DNA of 64,000 nt from Paraburkholderia dinghuensis (GCF_003837865.1 NZ_RQIS01000006.1:125657-189656); one strand, 5' to 3'. Positions 26,157-35,115 are shown, counted from the first letter of the stretch. Notes: generated by a model not told the origin, from the letters alone. Made by a program: numbers and translations.

Positions 26157-27926
26157 ATGCAACCCGACAAATCTGATCTCCACGGCAGGCATCCCTCAAA
26201 CACGATGCACCGATGGTTGCGTTGGCTACCAGGCCTCATCATGTTGAGGGAGTACCGCTTAAGCTGGTTATCGAAAGATGTGGCGGCCGGGCTGGTCTTG
26301 ACCACCATGCTGGTGCCAGTGGGCATCGCCTACGCCGAGGCGTCCGGCGTACCCGGTGTCTACGGCCTCTACGCGACTATCATTCCGCTGCTGGCCTATG
26401 CCGTGTTCGGACCCAGCCGGATTCTTGTCCTCGGACCCGACTCAGCCCTTGCGGCGCCGATTCTGGCCGTCGTCATTTCGACTGCCGGCAGCGATCCCGC
26501 GCGCGCGATCGGGGTCGCCAGCATGATGGCCGTCGTTTCCGGCGCGTTCTGCATCCTGATGGGATTGTTGCGTCTCGGCTTCGTGACCGAATTGCTCTCG
26601 AAGCCCATTCGATATGGCTACATGAATGGCATTGCCATCGCCGTTCTGATCAGCCAGTTGCCCAAGCTGTTCGCCGTTTCCATTGAAAAGGCAGGTCCGC
26701 TGAGGGACCTGCTGAATCTGGGCACGGCTATCGCCGATGGGAAATCCAACTGGTACAGCGTGGCGGTTGGTGTGGCAACGCTTGTGCTAATCCTCTTCCT
26801 CAAACGCTTCGAAAAGGTACCGGGCATTCTGATAGCTGTTGTGCTCGCAACCCTGTGCGTCAGCGTGTTTCACCTCGATTCCCACGGTGTCAAAGTGCTC
26901 GGCAAGATTCCACAGGGGCTGCCGTCTTTTGCCGTGCCCTGGGCAAGCGACGTCGATCTGGTCAAGATCGTCCTCGGCGGATGCGCCGTCGCGCTGATAT
27001 CTTTCGCGGACACCAGCGTGTTGTCGCGCACCTTCGCGGCCCGTTTCCGTACGCGGGTCGATCCCAACCAGGAAATGGTGGGCCTCGGTGCGGCCAATCT
27101 CGCGGCAGGATTCTTTCACGGGTTCCCGATCAGCAGCAGTTCGTCGCGCACGCCGGTCGCGGAAGCGGCGGGCGCCCAGACACAGATGACGGGCGTCGTG
27201 GGCGCGCTGGCCGTGGCGGTACTGTTGCTCGCCGCACCGAATCTGATGCGATACCTGCCCAACAGCGCGCTCGCCGCCGTGGTCATCGCGGCCGCTATCG
27301 GTCTGTTCGAAATTACCGACCTCAAGCGGATTTATCGCATCCAGCAATGGGAATTCTGGCTTGCCATGGTGTGCTTCGCCGGTGTCGCGGTCTTCGGTGC
27401 GATTCCCGGCATTGGCATCGCGGTGGTCCTCGCGGTCATCGAATTCTTGTGGGATGGCTGGCGGCCTCATTACGCCATTCTCGGCCGCGTGGAAGATCTG
27501 CGCGGATACCACGACATCGAGCGCTATCCGCACGCTGCGAGGATTCCGGGGCTTCTGCTGTTTCGCTGGGACGCGCCGCTGTTTTTCGCCAATGCGGAGT
27601 TATTTCAGGAGCGCCTGCTGGAAGCGGTCGACGAATCTCCAACGCCTGTGCGCAGGATCGTGGTGGCCGCCGAACCTGTGACCAGCGTGGACGTCACGTC
27701 TGCCGACATGCTGCGTGAACTTGTTCGAGTGCTGGAGGACCGCGGCATCGCGTTGCATTTCGCCGAGATGAAGGACCCCGTCCGCGACAAGCTCAAGCGT
27801 TTCGAACTGATGCCGTTGATCGGCGGCGAGCGGTTTCATCCGACCGTGAGCAGCGCGGTGGACGACTATCGCGGCAAAGCGGACCGCGATCCGCAAGCGG
27901 GTCATTCCGATCGGGCCCGCTCCTGA
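26157..27926 (+). CDS. SulP-family anion transporter with STAS domain, copy 1
   Basis: The 589-residue SLC26/SulP-type protein has 12-14 transmembrane helices, with the signature region VPVGIAYAEASGVPGVYGLYATIIPLLAYAVFG near residue 60. The central Q(E)MVGLGAANLAAGFFHGFPISSSSSRTPV precedes a cytoplasmic STAS domain (about 450-560). Substrates in the family include sulfate, bicarbonate, fumarate and other dicarboxylates; this cannot be told from sequence. It ends 25 bp before the convergent DUF2950 gene. A second SulP is encoded at 56.1 kb. Confidence 0.9.
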   Translation: MQPDKSDLHGRHPSNTMHRWLRWLPGLIMLREYRLSWLSKDVAAGLVLTTMLVPVGIAYAEASGVPGVYGLYATIIPLLAYAVFGPSRILVLGPDSALAAPILAVVISTAGSDPARAIGVASMMAVVSGAFCILMGLLRLGFVTELLSKPIRYGYMNGIAIAVLISQLPKLFAVSIEKAGPLRDLLNLGTAIADGKSNWYSVAVGVATLVLILFLKRFEKVPGILIAVVLATLCVSVFHLDSHGVKVLGKIPQGLPSFAVPWASDVDLVKIVLGGCAVALISFADTSVLSRTFAARFRTRVDPNQEMVGLGAANLAAGFFHGFPISSSSSRTPVAEAAGAQTQMTGVVGALAVAVLLLAAPNLMRYLPNSALAAVVIAAAIGLFEITDLKRIYRIQQWEFWLAMVCFAGVAVFGAIPGIGIAVVLAVIEFLWDGWRPHYAILGRVEDLRGYHDIERYPHAARIPGLLLFRWDAPLFFANAELFQERLLEAVDESPTPVRRIVVAAEPVTSVDVTSADMLRELVRVLEDRGIALHFAEMKDPVRDKLKRFELMPLIGGERFHPTVSSAVDDYRGKADRDPQAGHSDRARS

Positions 27927-27951
27927 AGCGATGGCGATGCTGTGCGCGCCA

Positions 27952-28884
27952 CTACGGGGCGACTTGTGTGTCTTGCACCTTCGCCCAGCCAGGACCAGGA
28001 TCGAATGACTTCATCGCCTCGGCCTTGGCTGCGCCATCGGGCCCGAGGTCGCGCTCAAACACCTGGCCTGCGTGGCTCACCATGAAGCTCTTGATGCCGG
28101 TGTCGCCATATTTGACCGGCCATGCAACGACGGCGAAGCCGCCGAACAACTGGCCGCGGACCAGGTAGTCGTATGCGCCACCCGGGGCGTGCGGTCCTTG
28201 CGCGGTCAGCAACTTGTAGTGGTAGCCGTAGTAGCCGTTGGTCGATTCGCCGCGCTTGACTGCGGTGACGAACGCTTCACCGAGCGGGCTCGGTTCTTCG
28301 TTCTCCCCCGTAGGCCAGTAAAGTCCGTCGTGCTTTCCAGGCGTACTGGCAAGGCGGCGCGCATAGACGTACATATCGCTACCGTCGTGGTAGGACGAGG
28401 CGTATTCACGCTGCGCGTCGTAGACCGCGAGCATCGTCTGGATCACCGCGAGTTCGTTGCGGCCGATGCGCCGTACCTGCATTTCCCTGGCGCCTGCCGC
28501 CATGTCGAAATGCCAGCCTTCGGCGTTCTTGACGATCGGAATAGGGAACGTCCAGCCGTCGTCGCCAACGGCGATACGCGCGCGGTTCTCGCCAGCGGCC
28601 TGGATCGCATGCGATTTCTGCCACTGGGCGAGGAACGTCTCTCTGATTTGCGCGCCAACTGGCGGTAAAAGCTTCCGGAAGTCGGCGCCAAACAGTTTCT
28701 TCAGTTTCGCTTCGTTGTTGCCGGCGACCGCGTTACCGAACGCGTTCATTGCCGCTTCGGGCGAGGCGAACGAGGCCTGTGCCGTAGCGGCGAACGACTG
28801 CGCGGGAGCGATTGTGAGCGCCACCGTCAACGCCGCCGTGACCGCAAGGCTGATGGCAGGGCGAAGCCGCGATAGTCCTTTCAT
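27952..28884 (-). CDS. DUF2950 exported protein
   Basis: The 310-residue exported protein has a signal peptide ending around AQSFAATA (residue 34). The DUF2950 family is recognised by FASPEAAMNAFGNAVAGNNEAKLKKLFG near the start and by GGAYDYLVRGQLFGGFAVVAWPVKYGDTGIKSFMVSHAGQVFERDLG near the end. Its function is unknown. The ATG follows GGGAGAA and sits only 11 nt after the DUF3300 stop, so the two are one transcript. DUF3300 and DUF2950 genes are paired in many Proteobacteria. Confidence 0.9.
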   Translation of the reverse strand: MKGLSRLRPAISLAVTAALTVALTIAPAQSFAATAQASFASPEAAMNAFGNAVAGNNEAKLKKLFGADFRKLLPPVGAQIRETFLAQWQKSHAIQAAGENRARIAVGDDGWTFPIPIVKNAEGWHFDMAAGAREMQVRRIGRNELAVIQTMLAVYDAQREYASSYHDGSDMYVYARRLASTPGKHDGLYWPTGENEEPSPLGEAFVTAVKRGESTNGYYGYHYKLLTAQGPHAPGGAYDYLVRGQLFGGFAVVAWPVKYGDTGIKSFMVSHAGQVFERDLGPDGAAKAEAMKSFDPGPGWAKVQDTQVAP

Positions 28885-28895
28885 GAAAGTTCTCC

Positions 28896-30380
28896 CTAGC
28901 GTCTGCCACCACCACCACCACGGCCACCGCCACCGCCTGCGCGCATGCCGCCACCACCGCCGCCGCCGCCGCGATTGAAACCCGAGGACTGCAGGCTCGC
29001 ACTGCCACGGCTGGCATCGCGTTGCGAGGCACCTCCACCGCCGACGCCCTGAAAAGCACTGTCGCGGCCCCCGCCAGCGTAGCCACCGCGTCCGCCAGGG
29101 CCGCCTGCGCCTCCCGCTCCGCCCACGCCACCGGGTCTGCCCGCGTTGCCTACTCCGCCGGGGCCACCAGCACCACCGGCGCCACCCACACCACCGGGTC
29201 TGCCCGCGTTTCCGACACCTCCCGCTCCACCTGGGCCTCCCGGTCTGCCTGCGTTGCCAACGCCTCCAGCACCGCCTGGACCTCCCGGTCTACCTGCACC
29301 GCCCACGCCACCAGCTCCGCCTGGGCCTCCCGGTCTGCCTGCACCGCCCACACCACCGGCTCCGCCTGGGCCTCCTGGTCTGCCTGCACCGCCCACGCCG
29401 CCTGCGCCTCCCGGTCCACCCGCGCCGCCCGTGCGGCCACGAAAGTCGCTACGTGCATCGCGGCCTGGCACGTCACGCGAAAACTTGTCGCGTGTGGCGT
29501 TGTCGCGATACGAGACACCCTGGCGATGGCCGGGGTCGTGCTGCCACTTGCCGCCCTGGACTTTGGTGCTGTCGAAGTTACGATTGACGTTTCGGGCCTT
29601 GTTCACGTTGATGTTGACATCGCCGCCGCCCCAGTTGCAGTTGCCGAATATCGCGCCCGCCGCTGCGAGTCCGACGCCCCATGCGAAGCCCGTCGCCAGC
29701 GCGGCGCCAGGATAGTACGCAGGAGGCGGGGGCCAATAGGTCGGTGGATAGGCCGGGTAGCTCCAGGCACCGTAAACCACAGTTGGGTTGTAGGCTGGAA
29801 CGTAAATCACCTGGGGGTTGGTGGGTTCGATGCGCACGACTGTCTGGCCGCCTTGTTGCGGGGGCTGCTCGACGATCACCTGCTGCTGTTCATTCGACTT
29901 CAGGTTCCCGGCCTCCTGTGCGCGGCCTCGCAGCCGCTGCACAGCGGCCAGCACGTCTTTCTCCTGGGCAAGGAAGGCGTCGCCGAGTTTCTGCGTCCAG
30001 TCTATTTTTTCGTTCATCGGCTCCAGAATCTGAGGGAAGGCAACCAGAGATTTCACGCTGGTGTCCCACGTCTGGTCCTGCACGGCCTTGATCGCGTCAT
30101 CGCCCTTGACGTTCGGGTGTTCCTTGACCCAGCGCGCGGCCTGGACGATCTCCAGCGGATAGGTCGAAGCCATCAGGACTTGCGCGAGCACCGAGTCGGG
30201 GTAGAGCGCGATCGGCGCGACGAGCGCCTCGATCTCCTCGGGTTTGTAGGCTGCGGGCTGCGCCTGGTTTTGTGCGGGCGGCGCCTGATCTTGCGCGAAC
30301 GCGGCACATGACACCGCGCTCAACAACACGAGCAATAGCAGTCGGATTGCGCCGGAGATTCGTTCAGTCCACCCAGTCAT
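28896..30380 (-). CDS. DUF3300 protein with collagen-like Gly-rich C-terminus
   Basis: The ATG at 30380 follows GGGAGGAG; upstream in-frame codons lack one. The 494-residue product has a signal peptide (to about 30), a DUF3300 domain (about 45-260: PEEIEALVAPIALYPDSVLAQVLMASTYP, WDTSVKSLVAFPQIL, VIYVPAYNPTVVYG) and a Tyr/Pro-rich passage. The last 150 residues are nearly all Gly, Ala, Pro, Val and Arg. They are built of a 15-residue repeat GRPGGPGGAGGVGGA, then RGG-like GGGGGGMRAGGGG. Function is unknown; the Gly-rich tail suggests a fibrous or sticky surface segment. One of the palindromic sites lies 203 bp upstream. Confidence 0.88.
   Translation of the reverse strand: MTGWTERISGAIRLLLLVLLSAVSCAAFAQDQAPPAQNQAQPAAYKPEEIEALVAPIALYPDSVLAQVLMASTYPLEIVQAARWVKEHPNVKGDDAIKAVQDQTWDTSVKSLVAFPQILEPMNEKIDWTQKLGDAFLAQEKDVLAAVQRLRGRAQEAGNLKSNEQQQVIVEQPPQQGGQTVVRIEPTNPQVIYVPAYNPTVVYGAWSYPAYPPTYWPPPPAYYPGAALATGFAWGVGLAAAGAIFGNCNWGGGDVNINVNKARNVNRNFDSTKVQGGKWQHDPGHRQGVSYRDNATRDKFSRDVPGRDARSDFRGRTGGAGGPGGAGGVGGAGRPGGPGGAGGVGGAGRPGGPGGAGGVGGAGRPGGPGGAGGVGNAGRPGGPGGAGGVGNAGRPGGVGGAGGAGGPGGVGNAGRPGGVGGAGGAGGPGGRGGYAGGGRDSAFQGVGGGGASQRDASRGSASLQSSGFNRGGGGGGGGMRAGGGGGRGGGGGRR
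29090..29430. repeat. 45-bp tandem repeat coding the collagen-like tail
   Basis: Imperfect copies of a 45-bp unit encode GRPGGPGGAGGVGGA on the minus strand. About five full units and several rearranged partial ones can be seen. This type of repeat changes length by slippage or recombination and is a likely site of strain-to-strain length variation. Confidence 0.8.
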
Positions 30381-30582
30381 GGCCACTCCTCCCATTGCCC
30401 AGCCGAACCAGCCGATGTGCGGATTACGACACGACGCAGCCGACGACAACCAGCGCGGTGTCCCACGAGCAGGCCATCTCAGGCATGCCGGGGTCAGCGG
30501 TGGTTCACAGGCCTTCGCCGCGCAAAATGAGGCAGCCAGGAAGGCTATCGCCCCATATTTGCAGTCACGTGCAGCGGGAGCA

Positions 30583-30600
30583 ATCGGACCAGAGTCCTAT
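30583..30600 (-). promoter_or_regulatory. DosR-box-like palindrome, site 3
   Basis: Read on the minus strand: ATAGGACTCTGGTCCGAT. Both outer AT pairs and both GGAC/GTCC half-sites are intact. It lies 203 bp before the DUF3300-DUF2950 operon and 244 bp before the small plus-strand gene at 30844, so it could serve either. Confidence 0.7.
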
Positions 30601-30843
30601 TGACTATTCGTGCCAGTGTGTAGCGAATGAATAGCGCTCGCGCGTACGAATTGCACAGGGTGACGTCTTATTTCGGATGGTGATCTGCCATTGTTTTTTA
30701 ATTCCATCGAGTTGCTTTTTTTGAAGCAGATCGCATAAAGCGCGCGTTTACGCGCGTTTAAAATATTGTAGTGGCCACGTAAACTAACTGAGGTCGTACG
30801 AAGCGCACACGCGTTGCAGCCCCCATTGATCGAGGTGAAATTC

Positions 30844-31065
30844 ATGATCCTGTCTCGGGCGTGGCGACGGCTATTGCCGACGATGCTCGCTGTTTCATCG
30901 ATCGGCATTGTGCCGGCTCATGGGCAAACTAGCTCGCCGGGCATGAAACATATGCAGGATGTGCAACGCAAGGCGGAGCAGAAGGCGAGGGCGAATAAGC
31001 ATCCGCCCGCCCATTCCGCGCAGCACAAGGAGGCCGGTAGCGGCGTACCGGCTTCGTCGCCGTGA
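30844..31065 (+). CDS. Small exported basic protein, unknown
   Basis: The ATG at 30844 has GAGGTG 7 nt before it. The 73-residue product has a signal peptide ending IVPAHGQ (about 28). The hydrophilic Lys/His/Ala-rich mature part of about 45 residues reads like an amphipathic helix (MKHMQDVQRKAEQKARANKH). No family is recognised. It stands alone between the DUF3300 operon promoter and the two-component genes. Confidence 0.6.
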   Translation: MILSRAWRRLLPTMLAVSSIGIVPAHGQTSSPGMKHMQDVQRKAEQKARANKHPPAHSAQHKEAGSGVPASSP

Positions 31066-31690
31066 CGGCGCAACCCATGACTGGCGCGAGAACGCATGTT
31101 TGCTAGCCAATCGCGCAGATTGATTATCACCGAGGCAATTTTCACCCTGCACGCGTGAGATCGACCCCAAATACGGAATGTGAGTTTGCAAATATTATTC
31201 GAACCGTTTTCGCGCTGACGCCCCTGCGCGATGTATGCACGTTACACACGAAAAGCGAGAATGAATGCGTAACGTGTATTACATATAGGTTGGAAAGAAT
31301 GACCTAGAATCCGGATAGCGCTTTAAAGAAAGCAGACCTTTTTCCTGATAATTAACGTGTGCTTTCTCGACATACCGTTCACACGTTCAATCAGGGATAC
31401 GGTGAGACACTGGTTTCAGTTGCGCATACCCAGCACATGTTTCAATACTTCAGAATGTCACGTTCGAGCCACAGTTTTTCCGGGTAATCAAATAGCAGAC
31501 GCCGTTGGTTGCCGTAGTTCGTCGCGCTTGTGAACACATAACGTATGTCGCCGTTTCCAGGCAGGTAAACAAGATCTCGCGCGTCTTTGCGCATGGTGTT
31601 CGCGTCAGGCTGCATGGCGTTCAATCAGCGATGCTCGATTCTGCAGCGATGTCGCAATTCCATGGCTGGATTGCGCGTTCGGAGGCCACC
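31066..31690. other. Long leader region of the two-component operon
   Basis: About 625 bp that is more AT-rich than its surroundings. It holds an inverted repeat, CACGTTAC at 31238-31245 and GTAACGTG at 31269-31276, 23 nt apart. It may be a regulator pair-site for the downstream kinase operon. A 60-codon minus-strand frame (31442-31624) is listed separately. No promoter is called with confidence. Confidence 0.4.
31442..31624 (-). CDS. Possible small protein or gene remnant
   Basis: A 60-codon frame on the minus strand. Its product has an ordinary amino-acid balance (DLVYLPGNGDIRYVFTSATN, then YPEKLWLERDILKY) unlike the Arg/Ala-rich shadow frames around it. There is no good ribosome binding site and no family is recognised. 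It could be a small gene or the tail of a lost one. Confidence 0.3.
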   Translation of the reverse strand: MNAMQPDANTMRKDARDLVYLPGNGDIRYVFTSATNYGNQRRLLFDYPEKLWLERDILKY

Positions 31691-33001
31691 ATGTATGGCG
31701 AGAACGTGGGAACCCGGAAACGGCCGTTTCGGCTAACAGGTCCGGTACACAGCAGAGAGAATTTGCTTCCGTGGCTTGTCTGGGTAACAGGCCACATTGC
31801 TCATCTGGCATCGTTCATCAAGGTATCGTCGGAGCCACGCGCGAGGCGCGGTGTCGAATGTGCGGCGCCACAAGTGCTTCGCAGCATGATCGACGTGGTG
31901 CCGTCCGCTGCGCTGGCGGTCGACGCCAAAGGCCGCATAGTCTGCTCGAACGCGCGAGCCGCGCTGCTCTTCGGATATGCCTCCACGGACATGACCGGAA
32001 TGCTGGTCGACGTCCTTGTGCATCCGTCGCAGGACAAGGAGGGCGTCGCGCCGATCGGCAGGTCGTGGGTGACGTGCGCCGCCGCAGGCAGCACGAAGCG
32101 TGCGGCCATCGTGCGCAAAAAGGAAGGCGAACAGGGCGACGTGCAGGTAACGAGCTCAGTCTCGTTTGCAGTCGATAACGCACGCTACGCGGTGGTCGTC
32201 ATCGAACCTGCTCACGATGACGCCATGAGCGCAACCGAGCCCGTATTTCGAAGCGACGGTCCGGCACGTCGTCATCGCGAACAGGATTGTGATGTGGGCG
32301 ACAAGGCGGCGGCACTCGCGCATGAGGTCGATCAGCCGCTTACCGCCATTCTCAGCAACGCTCAGGCCGCGCGGCGGTTCCTGGCAATCGAGCCGCTCAA
32401 CAAGAGCGAATTGTTCGAGTTGCTCGGAGAAATCGTGTCAGATAGCGCTCGCGCGCACGCCATCGTCCGCAAGATGCGGAAGTTCGGAAAACGCGAGCAG
32501 ACCGAGATGGGCACGATCGACATGAGTCGTCTCGTGCGCGATGTTATGCAACTTTTGCACCGCAGGGCCACGGAGTGCGACGTGTCGCTGAGTTCGCACA
32601 TCGAGAACGGGTTGCCGTTGCTGCATGGCGATGCTGTCCAGTTGCAGCAGGTACTCGTCAATCTGATCATCAATGCGTTCGATGCCGTGCTGGACAGCGT
32701 CAGCGACGACCGCGAGGTCTTCGTCCACGTCTGTCCGATGGCGGGCGTCAGCGGCGTGCACATCGCGGTACGCGACCGCGGTATGGGCGTTAGCGACGAA
32801 CAGTTAGCGATCCTGTTCAAGCCATTCTCGACATCGAAGCCGGACGGAATGGGCCTTGGACTGTCCATCAGCCGTATCATCGTCACGGTGCACGGCGGGC
32901 GCCTGTGGGCCGAGCGCAATGCTGACCGTGGCATGACGTTTCATATCGAGCTGCCTGCGGAGGGCGCGACCATGAATACTGCCGTGCGAGAGCGACCATG
33001 A
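31691..33001 (+). CDS. PAS-domain sensor histidine kinase, FixL-like
   Basis: The ATG at 31691 has GGAGG at 31681-31685; the frame is open upstream but without such a site. The 436-residue kinase has one weak hydrophobic stretch (about 25-45) and a PAS domain (about 65-175: VPSAALAVDAKGRIVCSNARAALLFGY). The HisKA box has phospho-acceptor H211 in ALAHEVDQPLTAI. The HATPase domain has N-box NLIINAFDAV, G1 RDRGMGV and G2 GMGLGLSISRII. The layout is FixL-like, but I see no His at the place of the FixL haem ligand, so the signal may not be haem-bound oxygen. It overlaps the regulator gene by ATGA. Confidence 0.88.
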   Translation: MYGENVGTRKRPFRLTGPVHSRENLLPWLVWVTGHIAHLASFIKVSSEPRARRGVECAAPQVLRSMIDVVPSAALAVDAKGRIVCSNARAALLFGYASTDMTGMLVDVLVHPSQDKEGVAPIGRSWVTCAAAGSTKRAAIVRKKEGEQGDVQVTSSVSFAVDNARYAVVVIEPAHDDAMSATEPVFRSDGPARRHREQDCDVGDKAAALAHEVDQPLTAILSNAQAARRFLAIEPLNKSELFELLGEIVSDSARAHAIVRKMRKFGKREQTEMGTIDMSRLVRDVMQLLHRRATECDVSLSSHIENGLPLLHGDAVQLQQVLVNLIINAFDAVLDSVSDDREVFVHVCPMAGVSGVHIAVRDRGMGVSDEQLAILFKPFSTSKPDGMGLGLSISRIIVTVHGGRLWAERNADRGMTFHIELPAEGATMNTAVRERP

Positions 33002-33651
33002 ATACACCCACATCCGTTGTGTTCATCGTCGACGACGATGAGTCGATACGCAGGGCGTTCGGTCGCCTGCTCGGTTCGGCGGGCTATACCGTTCAGACGT
33101 TCGGTTGTGCTGGCGAGTTTCTCGATCACGCGGATCTCACCAGCGCGCCTGCCTGTCTCCTGCTCGACCTGAAGCTGCCCGACCTGAGCGGCATTGCATT
33201 GCAGCAGCGGTTGCTCAGCAGCATTCCGATTATCTTTGTGTCCGGTCACGGTGGAATAGGCACCGCCATCGCGGCGATGAAGGCCGGCGCGACGGATTTT
33301 CTGTTGAAGCCAGTGGACGAAAACCTTTTGCTCGAAGCGACTGATCGTGCGCTGGCGCTCGCGCAGCAATGGTTCGAGCAGCGCGCGCAACAGGCTGAAA
33401 TCCAGCGTCGCGTCAACCAGTTGACCCCGCGTGAGCGTGAAGTGATGGCGCTGGTTGTCGCCGGGCGGCCGAACAAGCTCGTGGCGGATGCGCTAGGCGC
33501 CGCGGAGAAGACGATCAAGATTCACCGGGCGCGCGTGATGGAGAAAATGCGGGCCGAATCGCTCGCGGAACTCGTTCGTCTCGCCGAACGAGCCGAGCTG
33601 GGAAATTCCCCCGTTACGATGCCCGCGCGCACGGTCGCGCGCCATTCGTGA
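32998..33651 (+). CDS. FixJ/NarL-type response regulator
   Basis: The 217-residue regulator has an N-terminal receiver (acidic pair in VDDDES at about 11-15, phospho-acceptor D57 in LLLDLKLPD, Lys in LLKPVDEN). A C-terminal LuxR/FixJ helix-turn-helix covers about 138-200 (LTPREREVMALVVAGRPNKLVADALGAAEKTIKIHRARVMEKM). Its ATG overlaps the kinase stop, so the two are cognate. It is the only complete DNA-binding regulator inside the 19.5-60 kb block, and thus the first candidate to bind the eight palindromes there. Confidence 0.92.
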   Translation: MNTPTSVVFIVDDDESIRRAFGRLLGSAGYTVQTFGCAGEFLDHADLTSAPACLLLDLKLPDLSGIALQQRLLSSIPIIFVSGHGGIGTAIAAMKAGATDFLLKPVDENLLLEATDRALALAQQWFEQRAQQAEIQRRVNQLTPREREVMALVVAGRPNKLVADALGAAEKTIKIHRARVMEKMRAESLAELVRLAERAELGNSPVTMPARTVARHS

Positions 33652-33701
33652 GTCGCACGAAAGACGTTTGAGAACAGGTTAAACGCTATACGGCAGGCGA
33701 C

Positions 33702-33730
33702 GCAGGTGGCCTTTTTATGGCCGCCTGCGC
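33702..33730. terminator. Strong hairpin after the response regulator gene
   Basis: CGCAGGTGGCC (33702-33712) pairs with GGCCGCCTGCG (33720-33730), 11 bp with one T-G pair, around a TTTTTAT loop. It separates two convergent genes and probably ends transcripts from either side, although no T-run follows the stem. Confidence 0.5.
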
Positions 33731-33778
33731 GCGTATACGTCCTGGAATATTTGCGCGCCGCTTCCGGACCCGAACCGC

Positions 33779-34036
33779 TCAGTCGTCGCGTCTCGGCGGC
33801 ACGACCTGGACGACGATCGTGCGGTTTTTCCAGTAAAGGTTGTGAATTCGCGGCTGGAGCATCCGCAGCGCCTCGATATCGACATTCTCAAAGGTCAGGA
33901 CCACGGCGGGACGTTCGCCGGACCCGGGCATGTACTGGATTGCGTCGAACGGCGGAAATCCATATCTGCCGAGGAACTCACTGAGCTCTTCCGATGACAC
34001 GTCGGCCTCGACATTTCCAATCCACAGATCGGCCAT
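33779..34036 (-). CDS. RRM-like RNA-binding protein
   Basis: The start at 34036 fits the GGAGG site best (34039 is also possible). The 85-residue product has the beta-alpha-beta pattern of an RNA recognition motif. An RNP2-like strand LWIGNVEADV is followed by helix SSEELSEFLGRYG and an RNP1-region strand RPAVVLTFENVDIEALRML, with a final strand NRTIVVQVV. Aromatic contact residues of classical RNP1 are poorly kept, so RNA binding is likely but not proven. It lies about 150 bp downstream of PPK2 in the same orientation. Confidence 0.7.
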   Translation of the reverse strand: MADLWIGNVEADVSSEELSEFLGRYGFPPFDAIQYMPGSGERPAVVLTFENVDIEALRMLQPRIHNLYWKNRTIVVQVVPPRRDD

Positions 34037-34183
34037 CATTGTCCTCCGCATTGGCTTTGCCTCGAACACGCCCGGATTTCGGCGTCACCGTCATTTTGCA
34101 GCGTTCCGCGTGATCTCACCTGCGGCCTGGCACGCCACGTTGCGGTTACGCGTTTGTTTTCCCGTTCGGGATGTGCGGGGCAG

Positions 34184-35011
34184 CTAGAAAGCCTCCGGCA
34201 CGTATTTATACGGGTATTCCGGCTCCACATAGCCCGACGCCTTCTGTCGCTTCGGCAACACCACCTTGGAGCGCGGCACGCTCTCATAGGGAACCGTATT
34301 GAGCAGGTGGGTGATGATGTTGAGCCGTGCACGCCGTTTGTCGTTGGAACGCGCGACATGCCATGGCGAGAAGTCGAGGTCGGTCTTCGCGAACATCTCG
34401 TCGCGAGCCCTCGAATAGTCGTGCCAGCGGCTGTACGAATCGAGGTCCATCTGCGACAGCTTCCAGGTTTTGCGCTCATCGTGGATGCGGCCTTCGAGTC
34501 GGCGGGTCTGCTCCTCGGGGCTCACTTCGAGCCAGTATTTGATCAGGATGACGCCCGACGCGATGATTGCTTTCTCCACCAACGGCACGGCCGCCAGGAA
34601 TTCGTCCGCCTGCTTCTGGGTGCAAAACCCCATGACGCGTTCGACACCCGCGCGGTTGTACCAGCTCCGGTCGAATATGACGACCTCGCCGGCTGCCGGC
34701 AGGTGGGGAACATAGCGCTGAATATACATCTGGCTCTTTTCGCGCTCGGTGGGGGCCGGCAGCGCGACGATCCGGAACACGCGCGGACTCACGCGCTCGG
34801 TGATCGCCTTGATCGTTCCACCCTTGCCCGCGCCGTCGCGCCCCTCGAACACGATGCAGATCTTCGCGCCGCTTTTGACGACCCACTGCTGCATCTTGAC
34901 CAGTTCGACGTGAAGCCGCTCCAACTCCTTCAAATAGTCCTTGTTGCTCATCTTTGCTTCGGCCTTTTCCTCGGACTTCGCTTCCCGGTTTTTTGCATGA
35001 TTTGAGGACAT
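34184..35011 (-). CDS. ppk2: Polyphosphate kinase 2 family protein
   Basis: This 275-residue PPK2-family enzyme uses polyphosphate to phosphorylate nucleoside (di)phosphates. It has Walker A GRDGAGKGG at 57-65, Walker B with the conserved VVIFDRSWYNRAGVERVMGFC, and the lid RRLEGRIHDERKTWKLSQMDLDSYSRWHDYSRARDEMF. The C-terminal PYKYVPEAF end is typical. A charged N-terminal tail of about 20 residues precedes the domain. A palindromic site lies 105 bp upstream on the same strand, suggesting induction with the rest of the block when ATP supply falls. Confidence 0.92.
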   Translation of the reverse strand: MSSNHAKNREAKSEEKAEAKMSNKDYLKELERLHVELVKMQQWVVKSGAKICIVFEGRDGAGKGGTIKAITERVSPRVFRIVALPAPTEREKSQMYIQRYVPHLPAAGEVVIFDRSWYNRAGVERVMGFCTQKQADEFLAAVPLVEKAIIASGVILIKYWLEVSPEEQTRRLEGRIHDERKTWKLSQMDLDSYSRWHDYSRARDEMFAKTDLDFSPWHVARSNDKRRARLNIITHLLNTVPYESVPRSKVVLPKRQKASGYVEPEYPYKYVPEAF

Positions 35012-35115
35012 GGCTTCACTCCCAGGAAGAAAACCTTGCGCCGTGGTAAGGCATCGCGGTCAATGTCCGCGCCGACTATTCCTGAAAGCATGAACTGCAG
35101 GTCAACGAGGGCACC

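Noticed and set aside
29022..30311. Plus-strand frame of over 400 codons opposite the DUF3300 gene
   Set aside because: Ser/Thr/Ala repeats are the complement of the Gly-rich tail; the minus strand carries the recognised domain and signal peptide.
31505..31690. Upstream extension of the sensor kinase gene
   Set aside because: No domain and no ribosome binding site; the ATG at 31691 has GGAGG at the right distance.
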